64,000 nucleotides of DNA from Xanthoparmelia taractica (lineage: Eukaryota; Ascomycota; Lecanoromycetes; Lecanorales; Parmeliaceae), in assembly GCA_033085395.1 (NCBI GenBank), contig JANQBS010000069.1, forward strand, positions 1 to 64,000, in the 5' to 3' direction. How positions within the stretch are numbered: position 1 is the stretch's first letter; each line of letters begins with the position of its first letter. Shown here one piece after another: positions 42,901 through 52,225 of the stretch. The position numbers and the translations under genes are program-made. A model generated the notes under the pieces. The model worked only from the letters and a program-made list of their open reading frames with translations, made no database searches and was not told the origin of the DNA.

Positions 42901-45484
42901 TAATACCCGAGGTCGTGCTGATGTGCGCCTTTGATGGCAGCTTCATTGAAGAGGTGGTATGCTTGATTGATAATGATGACTTGAAGCCTTGACTTATCAG
43001 AGACGTGGGGGCTTCATAGTCGGTAGATTGTGGAGTGCTCGGACTTGCAATCGCCCTTGCCCTGGCGAAGTCGAACCCTTGAGGCCCAAAACTGATCTGG
43101 CGCGACTTTGCATTTGGAGTTGGACGAGGGTTTTCTCTGCTGCTTTTGGCGATGGCAACATGTCCTCTTTCGCCGGCAACTTTCCGCACTGCGTGGCGCT
43201 CCATCAACGCCCGACTGCGGAAGCTTTCCTCGTCAGAGCTGGGCTTACTTCTGCTGATAGACCCTTGGCGGACACCAGGTGAAGTGCCCAGTAACGATGG
43301 GCTGTAACGGAGACTCGTAGATATCTTTCGTGGGGATATTAGCTTTCGAGCTCCTTTCCTCGCCACCAGAGGATGGCGAAAGAGCAAATCATCATACTCA
43401 TCCATCCACTGGAAAAGGGGACCGTGGCCTTTTGAATTACCGGATCGACCATACACGACTGATGTGGAGAGCTTTGGTGTACGACAGCCAGATTCGTCAC
43501 TTTGCGAACCGAAGACTTCGGAGGTTGGACGCACGCTCGCCGGTCTTGGAGATCCAAACATGCTCGCAGACGAAGGCTTTTTAGATTGATTAAGAGAGGA
43601 GCTGAAACTTTGAGCTAGAGTAGGGATTGATATGTCACTGACAGCATTTTCCATAACGCCCATCATTTGGATTTCGTACATTTTCACTCTTGGGACGAAA
43701 GTCTTGTGCCTTGGCGCATCGAAACTGGATTTATTCATGGCTTTGGTTGGAGCGGCGATTGGCTTGCGGTGCTCGTCCGATGATGCGGTCCAGAATGAAA
43801 TGTCGACCCAATGTGGTATTCCATAGCTCCACTGATGCCCTGACGAACCTCCGGGTGTTCCCGACATCTGATGTTGCCGCTCATGCGTTATCGACGACGG
43901 CCGCGTTGTCTTTTGACCCACTGCGCCAGAATAGCTGCCTGTTGGTGTATCTTGGTCGTCGGTTATCTGCCCAGCAGTTAAATCGTTCAGCTCGGAACGA
44001 GGCTGCCGATACTTGAACAAAGGCACGGAATGTAGTGGCATCTTTGACAAGGAGACCAAGTCGATACCAACACCATTATCAGTTAGGTTGTCGGTAGTGG
44101 CAACCAAGAGGCTGTAGTCCACCTCGAACAGACCGGCGCTCGGAGTCAACACCACAATAGATACTCCAGTCCTAACAAGATCACGGTCAATGTAATCGGA
44201 GGAGAACTGCGAGGATGCCAGGTTTATCGCTTCAAGGACGTTTCCATGTGTCGCCGCAGAGGGTTGGCCAGCAATTATATGACTAGGTGGATTAGCCAAC
44301 GCCGAAGAGATGTCCGCTCCTAATGGTAAGTGGTCTCCTATGTCAGGCTCTTTGATACAAATGTCTCGAAGAAAAACTCTGAACTCTCTTTTCAACTGCT
44401 TGAGGATGTCAGCCGAGTCTGTGCTTGCCATGTCACTGGCCACGACTCTATAGAAGTCTTTAGTATTTTGATTGTTTCGTGTCTGCGGCCTTGCTTGGCT
44501 CAAATTTGTTTTTATGGAGCTGAGGGCCGGCCTATCTTGGTATACCATCCTCGTGAAGAGAACAATACTGACGAGGTGCTTGACTTTCAGCTGTTGCCAT
44601 CTCTTGAAGAGCTCGGGGAGAAAGCCGTTAACAACTTTGTCGAACATGATCTCCCCAGTACCATCGGCATCAAAATCCCACATTTCTCTGGACATCTGAA
44701 TGAAGAGAACATAGCGGGCAGACTCGCTGCGGAAGATGGGTTTTGTGGATGCATGGAAGAAAGCAGACGGCACTTTCCGACCCCTCACGTATATCGTTTT
44801 GATGCTAGCCTTGATGCTCTGAATGAAAACGATCCTTTGACCTCTGAAGATGCAGCGGTTGGCCAGCTCAGCGGAGACCAAGCGCCACATGTCCGCACGG
44901 GTAAGGTACTGATCTCGAAAGATGATTTCTACATGGGATGCGTAGCATGACGTCTCGTCAGCTGTCGACACCAACACCTGGCTCCCTTTCTCGAAGCCAG
45001 ATATTTGTTGCACTCGTCGCGAGATTGAGATGTGCACATTTGGCTGTTTCAAGAGCATCTCCTCAGTCATAGCTTTTGCACTAAAGACATGATGCCGGGT
45101 TACGTCCACATTCTCTGGTGGGACATTGGCAGCAGTAACAGGCTTTTGTATAGCATTATGTGATTTCCCATCACGGAGGTTGGCCTCAAAACTGCCTTTT
45201 AAAGCTGTCAGTTGTAACAGAGTCCCGGGTTTAATACCGCTACCGTCGAAGAGGGCCAAGTTGATGACGACGTCTTCCTTGGAGAAATTCTCATCGTGTA
45301 CCGAAAGGCTACATAGGAACCGCACCGGAACTCCCGATTTCGCTTGAGGGGCTGTGGAGAGTACATGTGCTCCAGGCAGAGTCTCGTCCGCCTGGACTGC
45401 GCCATGAGATGTGGTGGAGTTGTCCGTGCTTATGTGTCGAAGATATGAGGCATGGAGCGAAGGAGATGAAACCTGGTGCGCCAT
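39992..45484 (-). CDS. IML1: IML1/DEPDC5, SEACIT (GATOR1) subunit
   Basis: The vacuolar-membrane subunit of SEACIT, called GATOR1 in animals, which restrains TORC1 when amino acids are scarce by acting on the Rag/Gtr GTPases. It is a single exon of 1,830 residues, close to the usual length of filamentous fungal IML1. The N-terminal segment (FLCSLSVHDENFSKEDVVINLALF) and the following region YVLFIQMSREMWDFDADGTGEIMF...HLVSIVLFTRM (about residues 240-340) match the conserved IML1 domain. Middle residues ~560-1000 are Ser/Pro-rich and low-complexity. A DEP domain lies at about residues 1,320-1,400 (WHLRLHYNCFIGFDLTTWLL...). The C-terminal domain includes YSWGKPEYRYPQYIHRSGT. Its only plausible regulatory region is the 1.3 kb shared with the divergent Ca2+/H+ exchanger gene. 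Confidence 0.93.
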   Translation of the reverse strand: MAHQVSSPSLHASYLRHISTDNSTTSHGAVQADETLPGAHVLSTAPQAKSGVPVRFLCSLSVHDENFSKEDVVINLALFDGSGIKPGTLLQLTALKGSFEANLRDGKSHNAIQKPVTAANVPPENVDVTRHHVFSAKAMTEEMLLKQPNVHISISRRVQQISGFEKGSQVLVSTADETSCYASHVEIIFRDQYLTRADMWRLVSAELANRCIFRGQRIVFIQSIKASIKTIYVRGRKVPSAFFHASTKPIFRSESARYVLFIQMSREMWDFDADGTGEIMFDKVVNGFLPELFKRWQQLKVKHLVSIVLFTRMVYQDRPALSSIKTNLSQARPQTRNNQNTKDFYRVVASDMASTDSADILKQLKREFRVFLRDICIKEPDIGDHLPLGADISSALANPPSHIIAGQPSAATHGNVLEAINLASSQFSSDYIDRDLVRTGVSIVVLTPSAGLFEVDYSLLVATTDNLTDNGVGIDLVSLSKMPLHSVPLFKYRQPRSELNDLTAGQITDDQDTPTGSYSGAVGQKTTRPSSITHERQHQMSGTPGGSSGHQWSYGIPHWVDISFWTASSDEHRKPIAAPTKAMNKSSFDAPRHKTFVPRVKMYEIQMMGVMENAVSDISIPTLAQSFSSSLNQSKKPSSASMFGSPRPASVRPTSEVFGSQSDESGCRTPKLSTSVVYGRSGNSKGHGPLFQWMDEYDDLLFRHPLVARKGARKLISPRKISTSLRYSPSLLGTSPGVRQGSISRSKPSSDEESFRSRALMERHAVRKVAGERGHVAIAKSSRENPRPTPNAKSRQISFGPQGFDFARARAIASPSTPQSTDYEAPTSLISQGFKSSLSIKHTTSSMKLPSKAHISTTSGIKSITHKANPRVHDLPQSSDSEPQQTSRPIPIRKPTAIRVSGDGGSTRTGVQKPQQLEAAAQPSDRLKALQDLREDDRTTSTSYHGLSDDLHMPSAILSPSTTLAPWLTMLNPSNPSKTKTALASRLGRWQHIFPRPLPTSQIKWKSLCSPAAVPLTTEEFPSAEQLAEEYQKSVYEVELPENADLSETPRSLVTEMLGFRISRGFQIVVGPRIAESTKLPALQSLNIFNGQVLAEVASVIFLSRGSTIHKLTRSDQTKVEVTQLIRHGAVAAKHAEAKSMRYRPAICSMLASHYDIHEISIVPQRGNFDWKVMDSFILGHERPQAKEFVETLRPWRARFVLIPVDPPSNTRRPLRPMNEDNEEEIRLEGIRKLSQVWQKFRYNPPEERRFQMHLRNRKDANPLDILYQTRNSSAIVAAELENVAEGDAGGRPVQLLPESDLYQRSNLNIASLAETIQTDKGVRMLDRRWHLRLHYNCFIGFDLTTWLLQNFKDVDTRDEAVELGNELMQSGMFQHVEQRHNFRDGNYFYQIADQYRTPRPESRGWFGRGKASVPSTPMSEDAPKELPTVGRSRASSTGVSNPDADLGTSTGKKNNLSVALSKCLLYDVDHRKRSYRPELINLHYDRLHNPDNCYHIRIEWMNTTPKLIQDAVISWATSVDRFGLRLVEVPLGEACSFSNMHPFRAPYLVKLAQQPPSKQPQSFFPDTTTFTPQPRPEKHLYQIAILKRFSFVLDFEAASDFPADVDVTYSWGKPEYRYPQYIHRSGTVIAQITNDGDFLLLANRLYNNRNASNASYHDTNQSEISGDPGQDRDMGFFRSTPHRSNHRRSPHASPYNSPSVRASLGTTSVMAASHKARTPIMAPTISTGFTRSGAATAFTTPEAIKKDFETFCMDVDALETFYTEILHKSSTSVPSTPSMGTKTPLKGPETPFNESSIPTLALPGSLLSKDKKEGGNKKPEMNTRIIEGA

Positions 45485-46770
45485 ATTGTGTAAGGCGTGT
45501 ATGGAAGGGGCTCTGATATTTTATTCATCACGGCGGTTACTCAGGCGAGCTGTCATGGATCGTTATCAGGATATCCCGTTTCAAAGCACTTTCAAAAGGC
45601 TACAACTTGGGCCGGGGGAGCTCAAACGGAAATAAGACAGTTTCGTATAGCCGCCGGGTTTCAAGTTTGCCTGGTGAGGCGTTGGACCTTGCATTGTCGC
45701 CTTGCATGCGAAAGGCAGATAGCCAGGCGCCAGGATGTAGGATTTTGCTTGGTGAGATAATAAAGTCCTATACACTATACAATAACTTCAGTAAGGTAGG
45801 ATCCTCAGCCGGGAGAACCGCGCGTCAACGAAAAATGGTAGGAGCCTACTTTAGGAGGGAAAATGTCGACTGTGCCGCAGCAAGGCTCCACAATCAGGGG
45901 GAAATTGTTGTACGAGGCGCAGCGCACAGATCAGATGAGGCTGTGCAGTAATAGTACGAGTACGATATAGCTCTGTGTGGCGATGAGCGATCATTCCTTC
46001 TAGAAGTCTGACAAGTCGGATGTAAGCGATGGGGGCAGTATTTTTATGCAGTATATAGTATTTGAACGCATCTTATCGTGCAAAGCTCGACTGCGTCTTC
46101 TTCTTCTTCTTTCTTCTTCTTCTTTTCGTCAACTGAAATTTATTGCCTGCCGATTGTGGTGCCACGTTGGAATTCGGGGAAAAATTGACTAACTTAATCA
46201 GCCTTAGGCGTCCTGTGGCTTTACCGTCCAAACACCGCCTGAGCTTCACCTAAAGCCGCCTTAGTTGCTACCGTGGTTGCTGCCTTACATCATAGCTTGC
46301 GGCAAATCACAACAACCAAGGAAAACTCACTTGGGCGCTTGGCATTCATTTCCCAACGAAGCAAGCCATCCGACTCCTGAGTGACGCAACCATCTCTTTC
46401 ACTTGTCCTGCAACTGAAGCAACAACAACCACAACTCTCCTGAACAACTCTTCTGACATTCATTCCCGTTGCATCCATCTTCCTACAACATCCAGCCGCC
46501 CTACCACCAGCTATCGCAGATCCAAAAAGGATTCCTATCCTGGTTGGTCTTCGCCCGCAAATCTAGCCACATACGCTCCCCATTCCAGAAAAGGCTGTCT
46601 GCCTGCGGCCCAGCTGACCACCATCCTTTGCCAAAGGTCAGGCTACCATTATCCCCTCACGGGTCACGCTTAGCCACTTAGCCAGGCTGACAATGCCCTA
46701 GAATCATAACACTTTCGTCAGCACTCTTTTGCGCTGCAGCGCATTCACCCCCCATTGACGCTTTCTGGTT
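45485..46770. other. Divergent promoter region of IML1 and the Ca2+/H+ exchanger
   Basis: It contains a CTT-rich tract at about 46,095-46,127 and a two-codon upstream ORF (listed separately). Short frames lack motifs. No further gene is supported. Confidence 0.5.
46693..46701 (+). promoter_or_regulatory. Two-codon upstream ORF (ATG CCC TAG)
   Basis: A minimal upstream ORF ends 69 bases before the proposed start of the Ca2+/H+ exchanger gene. If it is in the mature leader, it could reduce translation of the main frame. Whether transcription starts upstream of it is not known from sequence. Confidence 0.4.
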
Positions 46771-48895
46771 ATGCGTAAGTGCTGCCCTTGAGCCCCCAGA
46801 GTTGATGGACAATACCTGGCAATTTCTTGTGCATACTGATGTCTCTTCGTCTCCACAGACAAATATCGAGCAGCTGCCAGACAAGCAGCCTGGTACACCG
46901 AGGACGATGATCCTCAGCCCAACTACAATCCTTTTCGCAAGACCAGAGCACGAAACAAGGATCTAGGTCAGGCCGATGAGGAGAATGGCTTGCGACCTCC
47001 TCCCACAAATCGCTCCGAGAGCGATCTGACTCCCTCAATCGAGCTGCAGCGGCGATCACAAAATCTGGAAGCACTCCAGCAGCCCAGACATGCAGATACA
47101 ATGCCCTCTGCTTCTCAGCCCTCTTCCTTTCCGCCCTCTTCTTTCCCGCCCTCTTCTTCCCAGCCTTCTTCTGGAAAGTCGCCTGTGGAAAGGCAACCTT
47201 CAGTAAAAGATTTTAGCCGAGGCCACGAGAAGAGCGAAGACTCAACGGAGAGTTCCACTGTCGTCGATTCAGAAGCCAATGTCGGGGTCAAACAAGGAAA
47301 GCCAAGAAGGAGATTTACCAAGAAATTCCCCTTCATCAGCAAACCCAAGCAGGAGGGAAATGGGGACAACGTGGAAAAAGTGAAGAAGACACGAACACGC
47401 TCGTCGCTGTGGGGGAAAGAGACCCAGAAATTCACGGCTGCATCGCAATTGAAAGCTACTCTGTTCAACTCTTGGATCAATGTGTTGTTGATTTTCGTTC
47501 CCATTGGCATCGCCGTCAACTTCGCAAACGTTCCCAAGGTTGGAGTCTTCGTGATCAACTTCATTGCCATCATACCTCTTGCCGCTATGCTGAGCTATGC
47601 CACGGAGGAGATTGCTCTCCGGACTGGGGAGACGATCGGCGGTCTGCTAAATGCAACTTTCGGGTAAGACTCTATGACTGGTGTCATACAGCTTTGACTG
47701 ATTGAATTACAGCAATGCTGTCGAATTGATTGTGTCTATCCTCGCGCTAGCCAAGGACGAAGTGGATATTGTGCAGGAATCCCTGATTGGCAGCATTTTG
47801 TCCAACCTCCTACTGGTCATGGGAATGTGCTTTTTCTTCGGAGGGCTGAACCGTGTCGAGCAGCATTTCAATATAACGGTCGCGCAGACAGCTGCAAGTT
47901 TGCTAGCTCTAGCCGTGGGGAGTTTGATCATTCCCGCCGCTTTCCAAGCATGGGCCGATGGACTTCGTAAGTGTTTGACGCAAAGTCGGGTTGTCTACTT
48001 GCTAACACCCTGTCTCTTACTAAAGAATCTTCGAAAACGGAAAGAATTACTGCACTCTCGCACGGAACCGCCATCCTACTTCTTGTGGTCTACGCAGCCT
48101 ATCTCTTCTTCCAGCTCAAGACTCACGCATCAATGTACAACGCCCCAAGCTTAAAGGTCGATAAGCGGCGGACCAAAGTAGAGGAAGGGGACTCCATCAG
48201 AGGATTTGCGAACATGGGTGCTGGTATCTCAGCCTCTATGGGCGGATCAGCCGCTCAGGAGACCCCAATGCGCGAACCAGAAGAGAAAGAACTTCCACAA
48301 CTCAGCAAATGGGTGGCTCTATTCACCCTTGCCGCCTCGACTGCACTAGTCGCCATTTGCGCCGAATTCATGGTCGATAGCATCGATGCGATCACTCAGG
48401 GCGGCAAGGTCTCGAGAACCTTTGTGGGGCTGATCCTTCTCCCCATTGTGGGAAACGCAGCCGAGCACGCAACAGCAGTGACGGTAGCCTGCAAAGATAA
48501 GATGGACCTAGCTATCGGAGTCGCGGTCGGATCAAGCATGCAAATCGCTCTGCTCGTCATCCCTTTCATCGTGGTTTTGGGCTGGATCATGGGCAAATCA
48601 GACATGAATCTTGCCTTTGATGGCTTCCAGATTGCCGTGCTCTTTGTCGCTGTTTTGCTGGTCAACTATCTGATTCAGGATGGCAAATCACATTGGTCAG
48701 TTTCCATGTCTAATGTTGTCAATGTAGTCTTCTGACATCCTTCAAGGCTCGAGGGCGTCCTTCTCCAGGTACTGTACATGATCATTGCTCTAGCAGCCTG
48801 GTAGGTCTTTCAACTTTCCCCTGCTTTACGGTCTCCGCTAACAGCGAACCAGGTTCTATCCTCCAGATGATCCAAAGACCCTCAACACCAGATGA
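46771..48895 (+). CDS. Vacuolar Ca2+/H+ exchanger (CAX, VCX1-like)
   Basis: A vacuolar cation/proton antiporter that moves Ca2+ into the vacuole in exchange for H+. Six exons encode about 609 residues. Introns: 46775-46858, 47664-47712, 47967-48025, 48696-48746, 48801-48852. The first coding exon is only four bases (ATG plus C, followed by GTAAGT); joining it to the acceptor at 46857-46858 gives MHKYRAAARQAAWYTEDD. I infer this start from phase and splice sites. A long cytosolic N-terminus contains a Ser/Pro repeat (SSFPPS units near residues 100-120) and a Lys/Arg-rich part. About eleven membrane helices follow. The two signature repeats are GNAVELIV (E274) and GNAAEHATAV (E501). An acidic, low-complexity loop separates the two halves. 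No defect was seen. Confidence 0.93.
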
Positions 48896-50743
48896 TATCA
48901 ATTTTGACGAGAGGGTCTATAATACAGTGATGCACTGCCCTCGATGGCAACATAGTGTATTTGTGGCTGCCCGGGATCGGAGCGGTCTTTTTAAATATCC
49001 GGCCAAACAACACAGCCCGGACGCTTCAAGACGTGTTCGAGGTGGACGCACCTTGGTATTGCCACGATGCGACAGCTCGAAACTCCGTGACCAGCAATGC
49101 TCTCCGAAAAAATCCAACCTCTTCCCCTCGGCCAAATGGCTTCCATTCGAACACTTCTGATGCAGTACAAAATGGCTCTAAGCTAGGAGCTGCGTGAATC
49201 TTTCCAGAATACCTTTGTTTTTGACACCAATGCATACCTCACTTCATGCGCTGCAAGTAAATTGGCAGCGGTGGTAACGAAGTTGCGAAATCATCCTTGG
49301 GGCGGCGGCCTTTTCTACGGCATTCAACATACGCGAATGCCCTACAGCTCGTGGCGTACGGCGCACATCATCATGCATGGCCCTTTGGCGCTAGGACTAT
49401 GGATGAAAAACATGGCGTATCTGCGCGTCCTTCCATGTACATATCTTGAATCTCTTACAAGGGGAGGTAGAAGATGATATAACATGCAAACGTTATGGAA
49501 AGGCTGGAATAGAATATTGCATGGCCAAATCTCGGGTAGAGTACAAATGCCAACCCACTCCCTTCATCTACTTGTGCTACTACGGTATTAAACGCACGCT
49601 GCCTCCCTCCCTTCCTTCCTTCCTTCCATTTCACCGCTCCTCTCTCTCTCCCCTTTTTTTTTCTTTTTTGGGTGGATATGTAAACCAATCGGGTACCACC
49701 CTCTAGTACCATTCTATTCCATTCCATTTTCTTCACCAACCCCAACCCCAACCCCATTCCCATTTCGCACGCATTGGCTGGTTCGTTGTAACGGACAAAT
49801 GGACACACGGATACATGGATACACGTTGACTAGCTGGCGCTGATGATGATGACGGTGGACTGGAGTGGAAGCAGTGGCGTGTGTGTGTGTATGCGTTGGG
49901 GGTTTTTTTTCCAACTAGATTAACCAAATAGATAACTAAATCAGGCGTGTGTGGTCTAGGTAGGAATGCTGTTTTATTGTTTTTATTTTGTTCGGTAGGG
50001 GTCCTGGGGTTCGTTCGTGATGTCCTGAGATTCGTGGTGATGGAGGTGGTTGCCGGCCGATGGGGTTAACCGTGTTCTGGGTTTGGGTGTTTGGTTGGGT
50101 TGCATGTGGTGTGGGTTTGGAGGTCCGTGATGTGATGTGAGGGATGGACGGATTCATGAGAGTTATACGAGCGAGTAAAGGATATCAAGATACCAACGCT
50201 CTTTTATTATCGAAAAAGATTACTGGGGATGGGAAGGGAGGGGGGATGGATGGTGAGGACCTTTCTGGAAATGTTGGGATTATGGAGTTTGGATATGGGG
50301 AGAAAACTGGGGAGAGGGGAGGGGGAGAGGGAGAGGGAGAGGGAGAGGGAGGTATTTTGGACAGTGGAGACGTCTGAGATTCAGCTTTTTTTTCGTTCTT
50401 GATACGGGTGGAAAGGGCTATAGGTTGGGAGGTTGAGAGAAGGCGGGGGTGAGGGGGTTATACAACGTGTTTTTGATTTTCTACGCCGGGGTTAGGGATG
50501 GAGATGTTGGGTTTGGGGTTGTTTGGATGGAAAGAGGTGGTATTTGGGAAAGAGTGGGAACATTTGCAAGCCGGCCACGGCTCAAAAGGCCACAAACACA
50601 GACAGTCCGCAATCACATCTTCCAGATCTCGGGGCAACCAAAGCAATTTAACCATCCATTTCCGTTCCAGCATTCTCAGTCGTAACATCATGTCGTAATG
50701 AGAGGCACAAAAATATTCCTTGTGGCCCAGTACTCGTGAGGCT
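48896..50743. repeat. Low-complexity intergenic region
   Basis: Nearly 1.9 kb without a supported gene. It holds a TTCC tract (about 49,602-49,629), a short GT run (about 49,880), and a GGAGAG hexanucleotide array (about 50,311-50,352). The surrounding plus strand is G-rich. Open frames here mirror the simple sequence and are not annotated. Confidence 0.6.
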
Positions 50744-51800
50744 CTACACTTCGTATGGAGGTCCTCTCAAAGTCTTCCCGTCGACCTTGTCGACTCTGAG
50801 CGCTTTGAAATCGATCCCATTGATGGCGCGTACGTTGACGGGCAGTTTGCCCTCCATAAACTCTACCACGGTACCTTCGGGTGGCTCGAATTGGTTCACA
50901 ATGGAGACACCACACGTCGAACAGAAAGAGTGCCTGGCTGCCTTGCTCGCAAATTGGTAGATGCTGAGATGATCCCCGCCTCGGAGCTCGACGTCTTCTT
51001 TGGGCGGGTAGATCCAGAGGACGGCGTTCTGTGGCTGTTATCAACCCGGATATCCTATCGATTGCTTGAGAAACGGAGACATACCCGTGAGCAGATGCTG
51101 CAGTTGCACGACAGGATCTGACAATCCTCGAGCGGTTTGCTGTGAAGATCGAATGTGACTTTGCCGCAATGGCAGCTTCCTCGATAGCACTTGGTGGATT
51201 CGCCCAGATCTGATACCTCGGAGCCATTGGGTGGCATGTAATGTGGCTCGTGACTGGCGCCGTCATGTGGCATGATTCCTAGCTTCTCTTCGTCAAAGTC
51301 TCTAAAGGTACGGACCTGTCGTCTTTGTCAATCTCCTGGTTCGAACCTTTGTCTGATAGAAATGCTCCTTCTTACATTGACACCGATAGATGGACCTTTG
51401 GTGTCTCTCTGGCCCATGACTGGCGTCCCACATTTTGGACAAAACTTGATCGCATCAGATTGGACCATTACACGTGAAGTAGACGCAGAGCGTGAGTACA
51501 TCAGCCGCACCTTATGAGCCACGGCCTTCTTCCCAAACAGATAGTCCTTCAAAGTACCATCACCCTTTTCCACTACAAACAGATCATCTGACGAGGGACG
51601 GGCCCAGAGATAGCCTTTCTGTAAAGGCCTTCAATCAGCACGCTATGGTATTCCGCCCCCAAAAGTAACAAAGACAAGACCTTTGAGCAAATACTACAGT
51701 TGCATCCAAAGACTTGCTTCAGCTCGGGAAGCTTGACGGAGAATTTGAAAGCGCCGCAGTGGCAATTGCCATGATAGGTCTCAAGCACCTGTTCAGTCAT
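50744..51800 (-). CDS. Protein with two fused GFA (CENP-V/GFA) zinc domains
   Basis: Members of the GFA family coordinate zinc through conserved cysteines and include glutathione-dependent formaldehyde-activating enzyme; most fungal members have no tested activity. Five exons encode about 270 residues. Introns: 51619-51680, 51445-51510, 51316-51375, 51029-51084. The first domain has CHCG, CNCSIC and FCPKCG; the second repeats the order CHCG, CNCSIC and FCSTCG. Exon 4 starts at 51315 and runs in frame through the methionine at 51273, which a simple gene caller could take as the start of a separate gene. In both domains an intron falls right after the CNCSIC motif (after CSK and CSR), suggesting internal duplication. 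It is divergent from the LST4-like gene. Confidence 0.85.
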
Positions 51801-52225
51801 GATTGTAGTTCCATGTACTATATACAAGGGGTTTTGGACTTGGAGGAGAGAATGGCTCAAAAAGGCAAATGCAGCGAGTCGGAAATGCAGCGAGTCGGAT
51901 GCCTGGAGTGAGCGGTTCCTTCAGCCCTACAACGTCACCGCTTATTCCCTCGTACTGCGCGACTTTACCACCCACTACTCCTCAGCAGCCATTCTGTCCT
52001 TACTGTCTGCCCACTTCGTCTCTCCCTCAGTATCGCACAGATTCTATCACTACCGAGTCTCCAAGCCTATCTATAAGCTCGCGCGATCAGTCAATGTATC
52101 GCAAAGAGCGCGTCTCGGCGGATAATATCAAACTCCTTGACATGGCCTCTGTGGTCGTGCGAGGCTTGCCAGTGTCGTCACATCATTCATAAGGACTAGG
52201 TATAACACATTGATACAGAGAGACC
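51801..52225. other. Divergent promoter with a 16-base tandem duplication
   Basis: A 425-base space between the GFA gene (minus) and the LST4-like gene (plus). A perfect 16-base unit (AAATGCAGCGAGTCGG) is present twice in tandem at 51867-51898. No known motif is recognised in it. Confidence 0.7.

Noticed and set aside
44330..44950. Plus-strand ORF of 206 codons
   Set aside because: It is antisense to the conserved N-terminal domain of IML1.
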